A DNA stretch of 64,000 bases from positions 34,089 to 98,088 of the forward strand of contig JANQHF010000125.1 in NCBI GenBank assembly GCA_028282725.1. Direction: 5' to 3'. The notes beneath the pieces were generated by a model. It was not told the DNA's origin, made no database searches, and saw only the letters and a program-made list of their open reading frames with translations. Source of the stretch: Saprospiraceae bacterium. Its GTDB lineage: Bacteria > Bacteroidota > Bacteroidia > Chitinophagales > Saprospiraceae. The translations under genes and the position numbers were made by a program. The stretch's first letter is position 1; every line of letters begins with the position of its first letter. Positions 28,392 through 38,698 of the stretch are shown piece after piece.

Positions 28392-28953
28392 CTCGTCTGT
28401 TTCTTTGAGTGGGAAGTAATGACACCACCAATTCAACATGAATAATGCTTGATAGAGCATCACTCAATATTGTTGGAATGGTTACACCATGATTTTTTAA
28501 ATCAATGATTGTCGACAACTTAGCAGAAACACTTCCATCGATATTTTTTTCAATTTGTATTTCATCCTTGAGAGCTTGAGATATTCCATTGATACTGAAT
28601 TTCCCATCAATAGTGACACTCTTTTTGTTATCTAATTTCCGCGAAGATCGGTTGATTAATTTGCCAGAAAAAAGTATTGATGGATTACGTCTTATATCGA
28701 TAAGGGTCTTTGATAGATTCCTAAGGATTAGATCATTTTCAAATTTCAAACTACTAATTTCGCTCGAAAACTTCACTTCTGATGATCTTTCATCTACAGT
28801 GCAAGTTATTTTATTCGAAGTTGCAATTATCGTATCTACAATTCCATAAGCATGAACGATTAATTTACCTTTGGTTGCTGTGTATGTTTGAGCATTTATA
28901 GTTTCGCTGCTAAAAAGGACCGTGACAAATAATATGTATGCATAATTGTTCAT
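28384..28953 (-). CDS. Secreted YceI-like protein
   Basis: A 189-residue protein with a signal peptide ending ...SSETINAQ. The remaining sequence has the look of a YceI lipocalin-like fold: strand-rich, with IDIRRNPSILFSGKL, DGKFSINGISQALKDEIQIE and a closing VHVEL-type strand. YceI proteins bind isoprenoid-like lipids in the periplasm. Here it sits inside the SpvB/RHS operon, overlapping the upstream gene by four bases and the RHS gene by eight, so it probably supports secretion or folding of the giants. Confidence 0.7.
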   Translation of the reverse strand: MNNYAYILFVTVLFSSETINAQTYTATKGKLIVHAYGIVDTIIATSNKITCTVDERSSEVKFSSEISSLKFENDLILRNLSKTLIDIRRNPSILFSGKLINRSSRKLDNKKSVTIDGKFSINGISQALKDEIQIEKNIDGSVSAKLSTIIDLKNHGVTIPTILSDALSSIIHVELVVSLLPTQRNRRDG

Positions 28954-29675
28954 CTTCCACGCTGATCTCTAATTATAAATTGTTTATACTTCCCGGTAAG
29001 GCCTCCTTGTCCATCTCCATATTTTTCAAGAAAGTCGATCGGTTGCTTCCGCCCTTTATAGTTTAAATCGAAATCATGAAATACGAGATGTGTAAATTCT
29101 ACATTCCCTCTTGCCCCCATCTGGAGTTCCATCTCCATCATGTACTTCCGATTCCAATCGATCAAGAATCTGGCTCGAAGAACATTAAAAATTGAAACAG
29201 CACCTTTCAATGGATTTAGTGAAATAGTAAATAAAACTTGATCGTCACTAGCGCAAGTAGAAACTTCATAATATTGAAAAAGACTGTCCATCATCGCAAG
29301 TGCATATTGATTTCTTAGGGACTCTTGATATCCTTTACCCATACCAGTGACATTCACAATCTCCTCATTATGCCTCACCGCCGCGGTATAGTCGGAAGTG
29401 CTGTAGACAGATACAAAGTCATTTTCAACCATCATTTTGTCATAAGTCATCCACATTTGAACTCGCTGTTTATTAGATTGATTTGCAGCACTTCTCAACG
29501 TTGAGTTTACAGTGTAGTCCATATGAACTGTCCTATCCATCGGCATATCCAGACTTAGCGCATGATGCTCATTCCATAGTTGTTTCAACTTATCAGCACA
29601 ATGACTATGTGATTGACTTTCTATTTCACCTGCCAAAAAGACAAGTAGGATTAATATGTAACGTATCCTTACCAT
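28950..29675 (-). CDS. Secreted protein of unknown function in the RHS operon
   Basis: A 241-residue protein with a signal peptide (MVRIRYILILLVFLAGEIESQS). The body is of unknown family; it has an N-terminal helical part, then strands such as DQVLFTISLNPLKGAVSIFN and EFTHLVFHDFDLNYKGRK. It overlaps the SpvB-like gene by seven bases and the YceI-like gene by four, so all four are translated from one message. Conserved small secreted genes in such operons often assist the large proteins, but this is inference. Confidence 0.65.
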   Translation of the reverse strand: MVRIRYILILLVFLAGEIESQSHSHCADKLKQLWNEHHALSLDMPMDRTVHMDYTVNSTLRSAANQSNKQRVQMWMTYDKMMVENDFVSVYSTSDYTAAVRHNEEIVNVTGMGKGYQESLRNQYALAMMDSLFQYYEVSTCASDDQVLFTISLNPLKGAVSIFNVLRARFLIDWNRKYMMEMELQMGARGNVEFTHLVFHDFDLNYKGRKQPIDFLEKYGDGQGGLTGKYKQFIIRDQRGR

Positions 29676-32600
29676 TTTGCGATTTCAGGTGTATAATATT
29701 GAGTCTCTTGTACGGTCTTATATCCTCTTTCTGTTTCGATAACTTTTCGCACGAGCTTTCCTTCTCTATTGTATTGGTACACTAAACCAAAGTGTTGATC
29801 ATCAAGAGATGAAAGGAGCCGATAATTATTCGGATCATAGACATAACATGTCATTTGTGACTCCGTCGGTTGAAATCGTACATCATCAATTCTAATTTCC
29901 GGCCAAGGATCATTTTGACTTGAAAATTGCGATGGCACAACGTCCTCAAATGTGATCTTTGGGAAAATAGCAGTTCCAGTGGTTACAGATGCAAACGAAG
30001 AAGGTGCTACTTGGCATTCGTATAATGTCCACTCACCTGTTCGTGCTACGAAGCTATAAGGCAATACTGCAATGGATGTTCCACCAATATCAAGATACAT
30101 GCTCCCAAAGCTTCTTGAAGGATCATCCGATCTTACTTTGACCCACACTTTAGAAACGAGTCCCTGATTCTTGATCTCATCGGATACCACTAAATCGCTG
30201 CTCTGATAATAAGACCTGACTGGCTGCCCTATTGTCAAATCCAATGGCAGCAACAGAGAATAACTCCCAGAATGCGCTCCGGCCTCGACTATGCCATTTG
30301 TCGTATGTACTGTATGGCAATCTTCAAATAATTGAAAATCATCGTCGCGATAATTGACTTCGAAACTTTCAAAGCTCACGTTATTGTATCCTGCATTATT
30401 TGCAACTAGATATGGTAAGTTGTCATAGTAGCCATACTTTGCACTACTCTTGACACCTCTGATATCCTGTTCTTCAATTGCTTGTCCATGAGGCGAATAC
30501 AAATTGACTTGATTCGTTTTTAACCATTTATCCGGATTGTTATTGGTCAAGTCCTGCCAATCAAAAATCATAAATTCTTTGTACACCCCGGCATCATGAT
30601 AATTACGATTGTTATCGTCCGACGATACGAGCGGATGGTCATTCCCATGAAATATATCTTCTCGATATACATAACTACCATCCACTCGCCATTTGCCTTT
30701 TGCACCTAATTCATAATCTGTCAATCCTGAGGAATTCGTAAGGTAGCAATTTGGGGGTCGCCAGTTATCTGAGTAGGTTACTGAAGAAGCATTTATTACA
30801 CCGTTGATGACCGGCTTTCGGTCGAATGACTCACAGAAGGGACACATCGTAATTCTTTGACCATCTTCACCACCTGAAGGATGAAAGATTAACGTACCTG
30901 TAGCAGGATGTATAGAAAAGATATCAGACGAATTAATATTTCCTCCTTGTTGTACTTCAGCCCTTCTTCGAATCCTAAAACAACAAGTACGATCTCCACA
31001 TCTTATTGTGACTTTCGTCTGCTCTAAAATGGTGCCTGAAATTTGATTTTCTAATTCAATATTTAGAGTCGAACAAGTACGGCATCCTTGACTTCGGTCA
31101 CCATCCCTTGTGCAGTCACTATTTGAGTTAAATTCGAAAGTGAGATTATTAGGCGTGAAAGTGAATGATGTATTATTGACATTACTATTTATGGCATTGG
31201 ACAAAAAGTCTGCAAAAGCTTGACGTTCAGCAAGATTTGCTGTAGGAACAGTAATAAAATCTACATTAATTTCATCTCCGTATACTGTTAATGTTCCAGC
31301 ATCTTCGTGAAGTCGGTTGGCTTTTCCACTTCTTATGACTTCGATATCCAGACTGGCATTAAATGGACTATTAGAAGATAATGAATGATGGGATACCTGA
31401 ACAGTGTTGCCTGATATACCCGATATGAAGGCAAGCCGGTGTCCTTGTTGTATTAGGTCTCCAACACTTAGTACATCTGTATTTGCATCAAATGTATTTC
31501 CCGAAGAATTTGAAATATTTACCTTTCTTCCTTCATTAAAAGCCCGTTGACCGAGATTCGGGTATTCATCGGCACCGGCAAAAGCGTATGACAGATATGT
31601 TCCGTGATGATTAGATGATTGCTCGAGGTCCAACCCTCGATATCCATCATATGTTCTTGTCAAAAGAGCTCTTCCATTCTCTTTACTAAAAGCTAGATTC
31701 TCGACGGTAGAGTATACACCATCTTGAAAGGACTTTACGGATTTTGTAATGGCCGGATATGATGTGATTTTAGTGGAGACATGCGTGTGTAATTTGCTTT
31801 CATTATATGAAGCCGATGGGACGGCAGTTGCAAACGGTAAAGCGATTAAGCCAAAAAATCCAAGAGAACCATCTCCTTCTATATTAAAGTCGTCATTGAT
31901 ATCCTCAGTTACTCGCCCTTCTAATAAGAGTTCTACTTCTTTACCAACAGTTTCATATGTGATATCATCCATATCCACCCCGTTGCTAATAGGTATCTTT
32001 TCACCAGGTTGGTAGTATGTATATTCTTGAGAAGAAGTAAGTGCAACTTTGTTTAGATCATACATCCAGGCATAATTGCCGGTATAAGTAGCGCTGCGCT
32101 TGGGCTTTCCATTGAATTCAGTATTAATGAAATGGAAACCCTGACTCATCCACAGGTTAGATTTTTGATAATCAAACAACCCTGACGGTATATTCATCCA
32201 CTCTTTGTGTAACTCTTTAATCTGTGTTTTATCAAATCCTTTCTTCCAGCCTATATGTGCGTACTTTTTATCAAAAGGATAGTCATATGAAGTAAAGAAT
32301 TCATTTATGGTGAATCCAGGATTGGTTCTACCTCTGTGAATATTAGTCTTGTATACCCGTCTATACCCAATTGATGGTGACGGCAATATGGATTCACCGA
32401 TGGGACCTTCAAAGTTATCAAGGTCTCTACCCGCAATTGCTTTTTCTAACCAACCTTGATCTGTTCTTTTCTGCAAATTAACTGTGAGCGCACATTCTTC
32501 TCTGATCGTTGCGGGTTCATTGGTTGCTACACCAGAGCTAGAGATTTTTTTGGTGATTGGATCTTCAATTTGATAATGATATTCATTTCCAAAAAGGACT

Positions 32601-35600
32601 TCTTCACCAAGTGAATTGTCATACATCATGAGCCGCTTCACTCTAATCCCACCCCCTTTTTTAGGTCTTAGTAAGGGAATCCTCAAGTAAGAGTGCTGGT
32701 GACTAATTGCTAAACAATTAATAGCGTTTCCTGAAAATGTACTTCCTACAAATCCTAAAAGCTGTAGAGCAACATCTTTCGCACTGAGGCTTCCATCCAT
32801 GCCATCAGAAGACGGATTACAACTTCCTACTGGCGGAATATTTCCTCCTCGTTCCACTTTTACATAATCCCTACAAACATGTATAGGAAGACTATGATCC
32901 GCGTTTTTAAGTTGAATGAAAATTTTCCCTCCAAGTACACCTACGTTTTCCACTGTAGCATATCCCTTAATATACTCTGATTGACAATTTGTCAAACTCG
33001 GATTGCTTCCAATCAACGCATATAAAAATTTGAAATAAATCTTTTCTTCCTTGTCTATTAACTCTTTTCTAATGATATCTGCTTGTTCAAGCAATTCATC
33101 CGGCGTCATAGGTCCGAGATCCTCATTTATGTCTAGGAAAAATGTATCTCCATTATGAGCGCCACTTTCTAACCTGACCATTGCCATGGCTCTGCGATCC
33201 TGGACATACAAATAATCCTTTTGTTCATACTGTACGTGAATTTCGCCGCCAGAAGGAAGTTTGATTACCTTCAATTGCCAGGCGGCAGGATCAAAAGCCG
33301 CCGGATTTTGATCAATCCAATTTCTAAGATTGCTATGTCTCGTATCACCGTTTGACTGATAATTACCCCAGGGGTCTAGTGCAAACTTGGAGTAAACTGG
33401 ATTTTGTCCGGTAGTTGAAGTCATGCTTAGCGTAGTGTAGGGACTTGGATAATTTTGGCTTGGGTAATTATAGTGGAAAATGTAGGGTGAAATCTTCGCC
33501 GAATTGACTCCCTCATATTCTGTATATACTGCCTTAAGCGTGAGTTTACCTTGATTGGTCCCAGTGCTATTGGGTAAGTCAGACATCAGCTCATAATCTA
33601 GATTATTGTATTCGTATTTAAAAGTTATTGTTTGTAGCAGGTGAGGAGACTGATTATTCATGACAGGCTTAGCATATAACCGAATCGCATCAAGTTTCTT
33701 AAGTTTTTTTAGGTTTGAAATATTAGGATTCCTCTCCGAGTCTGCAATGTTTTCAGGAGGCGCCTCTCTTCCATCCTCTCTATCGCTTATATCGAAGACA
33801 GCAAAATGCGTCTTTGTTTCAACGGTATCTAAATAGCAAATTTCTTTTTCTCCTGCCGTATAGGATGCTAAATCATCCCTTTCGTTAGAAAGACTATTTC
33901 GATTGTATAGAAATCCGGTGTAAGGTATTCTCCAACGATACCAGGATCCATCGGTCTTGTCAGATGATCCATGGACTTGTTTATATGTGAATCTTGTCCA
34001 AGAGCCAATATCATCTTTACTTGGGCCATTGAAAGTCCGATCTATGTAATCCGGAGATGTTATTGATGTGAGAAGGTATGTGGTTGCATATGGAGTCAAA
34101 GATTCTTGACCGGTCTTTATCCTGATATTCGATGCTTCCGTATCAGCGTATAAAAGATAATTTGACTCAATATTTGATGCCGGTACATTTTTGAAACCAT
34201 ACTGAAGACTAACTTCATTTCTTGAATAGACTGGAAGACCAAAAGTGTATGTCATACCATCTTCATTGGTCGTTATGAATTCGCCTATTTGATCCTTTAT
34301 TTCAGTTGTGCTGCGATCTATAAGATTTTTGATTTGACCATCTTTTGAGTAAGAGGCAAATGAATAGTCACCTCCGACCATCATCTCTTCATTCGTATGG
34401 TAACCTATGTAAGTTGATCTTCCCGAACGTTGGCTAACTTGCGTGGGATTGTAATCAGAATATCCAGCGAATTCCTCAAAAGATAATGTGTTTGGCAATT
34501 TTGTCCCCGCATCAAATGCAGCTTCCTGAGCAATATCACTACTGCCAAAGTGAAAATCCCCGCCAAGGTCATTTTTGAAACGAAATGTATAAGCTTCATC
34601 GGAATCTCCTCGGGAATTAAATCTATTACCATTGGGCACCCAGGATTTAACAGACAATTCATGAAGACCTGAACCCATATCGGCGCCAACACCATTGTTA
34701 AGGCCTGTTTGAAATTCTAAACTTAGATTGGTTATACCGGTAGCGCTATAGGTCCTTGTAGGAAAAAAATGTCCGGCATTTTTTGCGCGTGGTCTGAAGC
34801 TTCCTCCGAGCCCTTCACCGGTCAAAGAGTAATTATCAACATTACTAAATGGTACAGATAAAAAGAGATCTCTTTTCGAGTATGGAGCTTCTTGTTCCGA
34901 ATAATAATCTAAGGCTTTATTACTGTCATTTGGATCAACTTCTCCGCTGTATAGATAGCCATAAGAACTTACTGTCTTAGAATCAACCGGATTTTGGGAA
35001 TTAAAAGAGCCAAAGAATCCAAATTGTGGCCCAACCGGGACGCCGCTTACCATGGATTCTATAGAACCAGATATATTAAATGCACTACCGACATATGACG
35101 ATACTGAAGTCGATTTCATCGAATAATTTCTGGATAACAATCCATAGCTACTTCCAAGGTTTGACATAGATGTCAGACCTCCGAATTTGCCAGTGAATTC
35201 CATTTTACTTTTTTCCTGCTCTTGTTGATCTCCCTCTTCTTCTTTCTCTTCGGGTTCTTCTTCATAATTGTTCGCTTCCTCCTCCTCTTCTGGTTCGACT
35301 TTATTCTTTTCTAAATTGATCGAAGGGCTAATATTGTAAGAGAAACTACCCAAACCGTCATTTACAGAATAACCCAGGCTACCAACACCTTTGACACTGA
35401 ATCCTAATCCTGCGACATAACCAAAGCCTTTATAATTGTTGTATCGAATGGAAGCATTGAGTCCCAAAGTAATTGGTGAATCTTCTCCGAAAATCTCAAT
35501 GTTGCCAATGTCTCCTCCGACTGTGGCCGTCCAATTATTTGGTACGTCATTATACGTGGTGACCGGAGCACCTTTATGATCGTCTGCATATCCTTTCTTT

Positions 35601-35935
35601 CCTCGATTTATAGCACCAGGATTCAGTGTCCATCCGTAACCTACCCAAGATGCTTCTTCCTCGGGTGATGAACCACTATGGTATGAAAGAGATAAAGGAT
35701 AACCACTTCCCTCAGGCCCAGGGATTTCCAGAAGCGGTAGGTTGTATGTAAAGTCGCCCGTGAATTCATTGACCATGTTTGTTGTGGAAACTGGCTCAAA
35801 GCTTGAGAATTCTGGAGATGAAGGACCACCTGTTAAGGCAAAACATTTTTGTATTGAAACAGGATCAACTAGTAACAAGAAGATTAAGACAATTGTAAAT
35901 AATCTACGGATAAGAGGCTTTCTCAGTTGATTCAT
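29669..35935 (-). CDS. Giant SpvB/TcB-like secreted protein
   Basis: A 2088-residue protein with a signal peptide. It opens with the repeated Bacteroidota SpvB-like motif VNEFTGDFTYNLPLLEIPGP, then LSLSYHSGSSPEEEASWVGYGW and LNPGAINRG. Later parts include long Tyr-rich beta segments as in insecticidal-toxin TcB/SpvB proteins, a Cys-rich stretch (CRTCSTLNIELENQ, CGDRTCCFRIRRR) and a closing RHS-like YDPNNYRLLSSLDDQHFG. A highly acidic low-complexity insert near residues 215-250 (EEEEEANNYEEEPEEKEEEG) is odd. It precedes four further genes in one operon. By analogy with TcB/TcC it could form a cocoon with the downstream RHS protein. Confidence 0.85.
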   Translation of the reverse strand: MNQLRKPLIRRLFTIVLIFLLLVDPVSIQKCFALTGGPSSPEFSSFEPVSTTNMVNEFTGDFTYNLPLLEIPGPEGSGYPLSLSYHSGSSPEEEASWVGYGWTLNPGAINRGKKGYADDHKGAPVTTYNDVPNNWTATVGGDIGNIEIFGEDSPITLGLNASIRYNNYKGFGYVAGLGFSVKGVGSLGYSVNDGLGSFSYNISPSINLEKNKVEPEEEEEANNYEEEPEEKEEEGDQQEQEKSKMEFTGKFGGLTSMSNLGSSYGLLSRNYSMKSTSVSSYVGSAFNISGSIESMVSGVPVGPQFGFFGSFNSQNPVDSKTVSSYGYLYSGEVDPNDSNKALDYYSEQEAPYSKRDLFLSVPFSNVDNYSLTGEGLGGSFRPRAKNAGHFFPTRTYSATGITNLSLEFQTGLNNGVGADMGSGLHELSVKSWVPNGNRFNSRGDSDEAYTFRFKNDLGGDFHFGSSDIAQEAAFDAGTKLPNTLSFEEFAGYSDYNPTQVSQRSGRSTYIGYHTNEEMMVGGDYSFASYSKDGQIKNLIDRSTTEIKDQIGEFITTNEDGMTYTFGLPVYSRNEVSLQYGFKNVPASNIESNYLLYADTEASNIRIKTGQESLTPYATTYLLTSITSPDYIDRTFNGPSKDDIGSWTRFTYKQVHGSSDKTDGSWYRWRIPYTGFLYNRNSLSNERDDLASYTAGEKEICYLDTVETKTHFAVFDISDREDGREAPPENIADSERNPNISNLKKLKKLDAIRLYAKPVMNNQSPHLLQTITFKYEYNNLDYELMSDLPNSTGTNQGKLTLKAVYTEYEGVNSAKISPYIFHYNYPSQNYPSPYTTLSMTSTTGQNPVYSKFALDPWGNYQSNGDTRHSNLRNWIDQNPAAFDPAAWQLKVIKLPSGGEIHVQYEQKDYLYVQDRRAMAMVRLESGAHNGDTFFLDINEDLGPMTPDELLEQADIIRKELIDKEEKIYFKFLYALIGSNPSLTNCQSEYIKGYATVENVGVLGGKIFIQLKNADHSLPIHVCRDYVKVERGGNIPPVGSCNPSSDGMDGSLSAKDVALQLLGFVGSTFSGNAINCLAISHQHSYLRIPLLRPKKGGGIRVKRLMMYDNSLGEEVLFGNEYHYQIEDPITKKISSSGVATNEPATIREECALTVNLQKRTDQGWLEKAIAGRDLDNFEGPIGESILPSPSIGYRRVYKTNIHRGRTNPGFTINEFFTSYDYPFDKKYAHIGWKKGFDKTQIKELHKEWMNIPSGLFDYQKSNLWMSQGFHFINTEFNGKPKRSATYTGNYAWMYDLNKVALTSSQEYTYYQPGEKIPISNGVDMDDITYETVGKEVELLLEGRVTEDINDDFNIEGDGSLGFFGLIALPFATAVPSASYNESKLHTHVSTKITSYPAITKSVKSFQDGVYSTVENLAFSKENGRALLTRTYDGYRGLDLEQSSNHHGTYLSYAFAGADEYPNLGQRAFNEGRKVNISNSSGNTFDANTDVLSVGDLIQQGHRLAFISGISGNTVQVSHHSLSSNSPFNASLDIEVIRSGKANRLHEDAGTLTVYGDEINVDFITVPTANLAERQAFADFLSNAINSNVNNTSFTFTPNNLTFEFNSNSDCTRDGDRSQGCRTCSTLNIELENQISGTILEQTKVTIRCGDRTCCFRIRRRAEVQQGGNINSSDIFSIHPATGTLIFHPSGGEDGQRITMCPFCESFDRKPVINGVINASSVTYSDNWRPPNCYLTNSSGLTDYELGAKGKWRVDGSYVYREDIFHGNDHPLVSSDDNNRNYHDAGVYKEFMIFDWQDLTNNNPDKWLKTNQVNLYSPHGQAIEEQDIRGVKSSAKYGYYDNLPYLVANNAGYNNVSFESFEVNYRDDDFQLFEDCHTVHTTNGIVEAGAHSGSYSLLLPLDLTIGQPVRSYYQSSDLVVSDEIKNQGLVSKVWVKVRSDDPSRSFGSMYLDIGGTSIAVLPYSFVARTGEWTLYECQVAPSSFASVTTGTAIFPKITFEDVVPSQFSSQNDPWPEIRIDDVRFQPTESQMTCYVYDPNNYRLLSSLDDQHFGLVYQYNREGKLVRKVIETERGYKTVQETQYYTPEIAKW

Positions 35936-36415
35936 ACTAAAACATATAGACACTACCAATGCGTCTAAAAGTTATAAACCATATTAAAATATGAAATGAA
36001 ATTTACTATGGAGAGAATATTAAGTCATTGTCCAATAAATACTTAAAATTAAGTAGTCAATTTACGGGATAATAAGTTTTGCTTAGTTGAGAATTGCATT
36101 GGTGAACCGACGAAAATTTTTTTCTTACCATTACTTTGAGAAGCTGTACCTCAAAATATTTTTTAGCAAAGAAAAGTATAATAAGATCGACCCTTAGGTC
36201 TTTTACAATTATCTTCAATTAATCGCTCGAATGAAATCATATGAATTCTCCTTTTAGTCGTTTCTGTCATTAAAAAAATTAAAGCCTATTAATCGAATAA
36301 TTTTTATAAGATTGACTGAAAAGTGTGTCTTAGAAGAGACGATTGGTAGTTTAACAACTCTTCAAAGAAATGGGAAATATTGATAGGATAAAGTCAAATT
36401 GTGGCAATACAAAAG
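35936..36415. other. Gene-free region upstream of the SpvB-like gene
   Basis: About 480 AT-rich bases between the SpvB-like gene and the ATP-grasp gene, both on the minus strand. It must hold the promoter of the SpvB/RHS operon and the end of the ATP-grasp transcript. I see no clear terminator, RNA gene or conserved box. Confidence 0.6.
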
Positions 36416-37336
36416 TCAACTTCTATCCAAAATATAATTAATAACAGCACGACCCACAGCTTGTTGAGTGGACAATTCATATGGAATAAATGTTGGTACA
36501 GGATTCATTTCTAGGCAGTACCAATTAGAATCAGAGTCAATCTTGAAATCCAAACCAGAGAGAACTAAGTTATCCATTGTCGTGGCTTGATGACATAGTA
36601 TCTCCAACTTCTTGGGAAGCTGACATATTGAGTAATTATCTCGATTTTGCGAAAATCGGTAATCAACCGAATTCGAATCAATCCTCGTAGGGAAAACTTG
36701 ACCGTTGATCACATGCACTCTGCAATCGTCCCCTTCGATATATTCCTGTACAACCACAGGTGGGCTACCTTTCCTAACCTTCGATAAAAAATTCTCATCT
36801 ACCATTTTAACATGAGATCTCAACCCAGAGCACGACTTAAAGATTGCCCCAAAGGAACATCTTTTCTTAAATTCAATAATTTCATTCGCATCATTCGTTA
36901 CTATCCATTTGGGAACTTTAAATCCCATTGATGACAGCCATCTCATCTGATAAGGCTTCGAACAGTTCGACAGCCCAGATTTCGGACTATTTACCACAGG
37001 GATAGATAATGAATTTAAGAAATATTTAATTCCCAATCTTCTCTCACGTATCGCGATTTGATTGTGTAATGATGATAAAGTTGTGCCTTTAAATTTGGGG
37101 CTGCTATTTAGCCTAACGAAGAAACCAGCAATACTTCTGATAGATATTGTCTTAGAAGACATCGAAATATGCCCTTGATTTATATCATTATCCTGGTATT
37201 CCAATATCCACTCATGCCCAAACTCTTCTTCTTCAAAAAGAATTGTAGGAATCGAAGATTGATCACAAAGCCATTTAATATACGTGAGTGTTAAATCTTC
37301 AGTATCACCAATTAATCCAATAATTTTTGACCTCAT
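36416..37336 (-). CDS. RimK/MvdD-like ATP-grasp ligase
   Basis: A 306-residue protein with the order pre-ATP-grasp domain then ATP-grasp ligase. Visible are the PVVNSPKSGLSNCSKPYQM joint (MvdC/D and RimK proteins have VxN...K.xQ here), GAIFKSCSG (nucleotide Lys), VVVQEYIEGDDCRVHVI and the magnesium-binding end WYCLEMNPVPTF. Such enzymes form amide or ester bonds on peptides or modify proteins. Its start overlaps the upstream gene by about 30 bases and it uses a TGA stop in normal reading. Confidence 0.85.
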   Translation of the reverse strand: MRSKIIGLIGDTEDLTLTYIKWLCDQSSIPTILFEEEEFGHEWILEYQDNDINQGHISMSSKTISIRSIAGFFVRLNSSPKFKGTTLSSLHNQIAIRERRLGIKYFLNSLSIPVVNSPKSGLSNCSKPYQMRWLSSMGFKVPKWIVTNDANEIIEFKKRCSFGAIFKSCSGLRSHVKMVDENFLSKVRKGSPPVVVQEYIEGDDCRVHVINGQVFPTRIDSNSVDYRFSQNRDNYSICQLPKKLEILCHQATTMDNLVLSGLDFKIDSDSNWYCLEMNPVPTFIPYELSTQQAVGRAVINYILDRS

Positions 37337-38060
37337 TTTCTATTTCAAAAATTACTTTTGATTGCATAGCAGAATCTCGGATATCCGGAAATGGATTAAA
37401 TGTAAATATTTCATTATTTTCAGTTGTTTCAACACATCCATAGTTAATATTAATACCGTTGAGGAACTCGATAACGGATAAAATATCTTTGTTTTCTGGC
37501 CCTGCTATCACTTTGTTCTTAATGAAAAATGTTTTGTAACAAACTCGAAATTTCTCGTAACCCAATCCTAGATATCTTATAAGGGACTTATCAGTAAGTG
37601 TATTTGTTTTCGTCGTGCTAAAATTATAGTAATTATGCTTTCCAGTATCAGCATAGACTAACCCAAAATTTAAATTAGACAGTGAATACCCATTTTCCAA
37701 TAGTACATTTCTCCAGTAACTCCAAGAATCTCCACGAAATAAAGCTGCAGCAGAAAACCTATTCAGCATCCTTAGACTTTTACAATTCATAAAATCTAAT
37801 AATACGGCTTTCATTTCAAGATTGCAAAATTCCTGATCAACAGCAACGAACGATTCTGCAAGACTTTCATTAGGAGATGTCAGATAAATGAATCCATCAA
37901 GTTTGAATCCATTCATTGTTATCTTATCTCCTTTTATTGTTATGGTCTGATCCGCAAGATGATGTGGTCGTATGTGAATCGAGTTAATAAAGATTGAATC
38001 TCTCAAAAAAATATCTAGTGTATCAGATAAGACTAATACATTTATTTTGTTATGATTCAA
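37305..38060 (-). CDS. ATP-grasp partner protein, no catalytic core
   Basis: A 251-residue protein whose order of elements resembles the pre-ATP-grasp half of a RimK-like ligase: a leading VLVLSDTLDIFLRDS strand-turn, then DGFIYLTSPNESLAESF, then LRMLNRFSAAALF, comparable to the VxNrp joint. The later part lacks the glycine loop and the acidic magnesium site, so catalysis is unlikely. The only plausible start at the correct end is a TTG. It lies between the 108-residue gene and the ATP-grasp gene and overlaps the latter, which suggests a helper subunit, as with ligase pairs in peptide maturation. I cannot name the family. Confidence 0.6.
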   Translation of the reverse strand: MNHNKINVLVLSDTLDIFLRDSIFINSIHIRPHHLADQTITIKGDKITMNGFKLDGFIYLTSPNESLAESFVAVDQEFCNLEMKAVLLDFMNCKSLRMLNRFSAAALFRGDSWSYWRNVLLENGYSLSNLNFGLVYADTGKHNYYNFSTTKTNTLTDKSLIRYLGLGYEKFRVCYKTFFIKNKVIAGPENKDILSVIEFLNGININYGCVETTENNEIFTFNPFPDIRDSAMQSKVIFEIENEVKNYWINW

Positions 38061-38083
38061 CTTTATTTTTTTCTTATAGAACG

Positions 38084-38410
38084 TTAACCTCGGAAATTAT
38101 CCTTTTTTAGCTGTAGTGCGACGTCTTTTACAAACCTATCATAAAATGCCGGATCTCTAATCAGGTCGATCGTCCTTTCGAATTCAAGTTCTTTTTTCTT
38201 CTTTTCCCCTCTCAGCCTGTCGAGTAGGATTGCAACAGGAATCTTACCTAATGGAGGTTCTATTTCAAGTTCAACCTTTTTCTTTTCTGGGAATACTTCA
38301 ATAAGTCTTAAGTTGTTTGAACCCAGTGCTGAAATAAAATCAGCAGCGGATATTTCATCAAGAGTTTTTGATCCTAATTCTTCTAATTGTATTGATGCTT
38401 TCTTTTCCAT
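38084..38410 (-). CDS. Small charged protein, possible precursor of the ATP-grasp cluster
   Basis: A 108-residue protein rich in Lys and Glu with no Cys and no double-glycine leader. The N-terminal half (QLEELGSKTLDEISAADFIS) could be a recognition leader, and the middle (KVELEIEPPLGKIPVAILLD) is strand-like. As the first gene of the minus-strand ATP-grasp cluster it is the natural candidate for the modified substrate, but this is inference from position only. It is translated in the standard code and ends in TAA. Confidence 0.55.
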   Translation of the reverse strand: MEKKASIQLEELGSKTLDEISAADFISALGSNNLRLIEVFPEKKKVELEIEPPLGKIPVAILLDRLRGEKKKKELEFERTIDLIRDPAFYDRFVKDVALQLKKDNFRG

Positions 38411-38698
38411 AATTAAATTAATTATAAGGAAGGAATTTAAATTAATCGTTAAATAGACGCAAGTAATTATATCATAATACTTAATTTTAAGTAGGCAAAA
38501 ATGAGTAGTAACATGGTCGAATTCTTCTTTTTGAGTATTATTCCTTTTTTATTCTTTGACAATTGACACATGTAGACATATACACTACTGTCAATTTCTT
38601 GCAGGGAGGACACTTGGCATACTAGACATCTACCCGAATAGATGTTTTTGGTCTTGACATTAATAATCATCTAGATAAAAAGGAGAGGCTACTGACGT
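38411..38698. other. Left boundary region of the recoded segment
   Basis: About 290 gene-poor bases separate the standard-code minus-strand cluster from the first TGA=Gly gene. AAAAGGAGAGG at about 38677-38688 is a good ribosome binding site for the ATG at 38699. The junction between the two codes must lie here, but no inverted repeat or target duplication is obvious. A nine-base AAGGAAGGA appears both here (near 38427) and near 43628, too short to mean much. Confidence 0.5.

Noticed and set aside
38467..38670. 67-codon minus-strand frame between the ATP-grasp cluster and the recoded genes
   Set aside because: Low-complexity Lys-, Ile- and Leu-rich sequence with no motif; probably chance.
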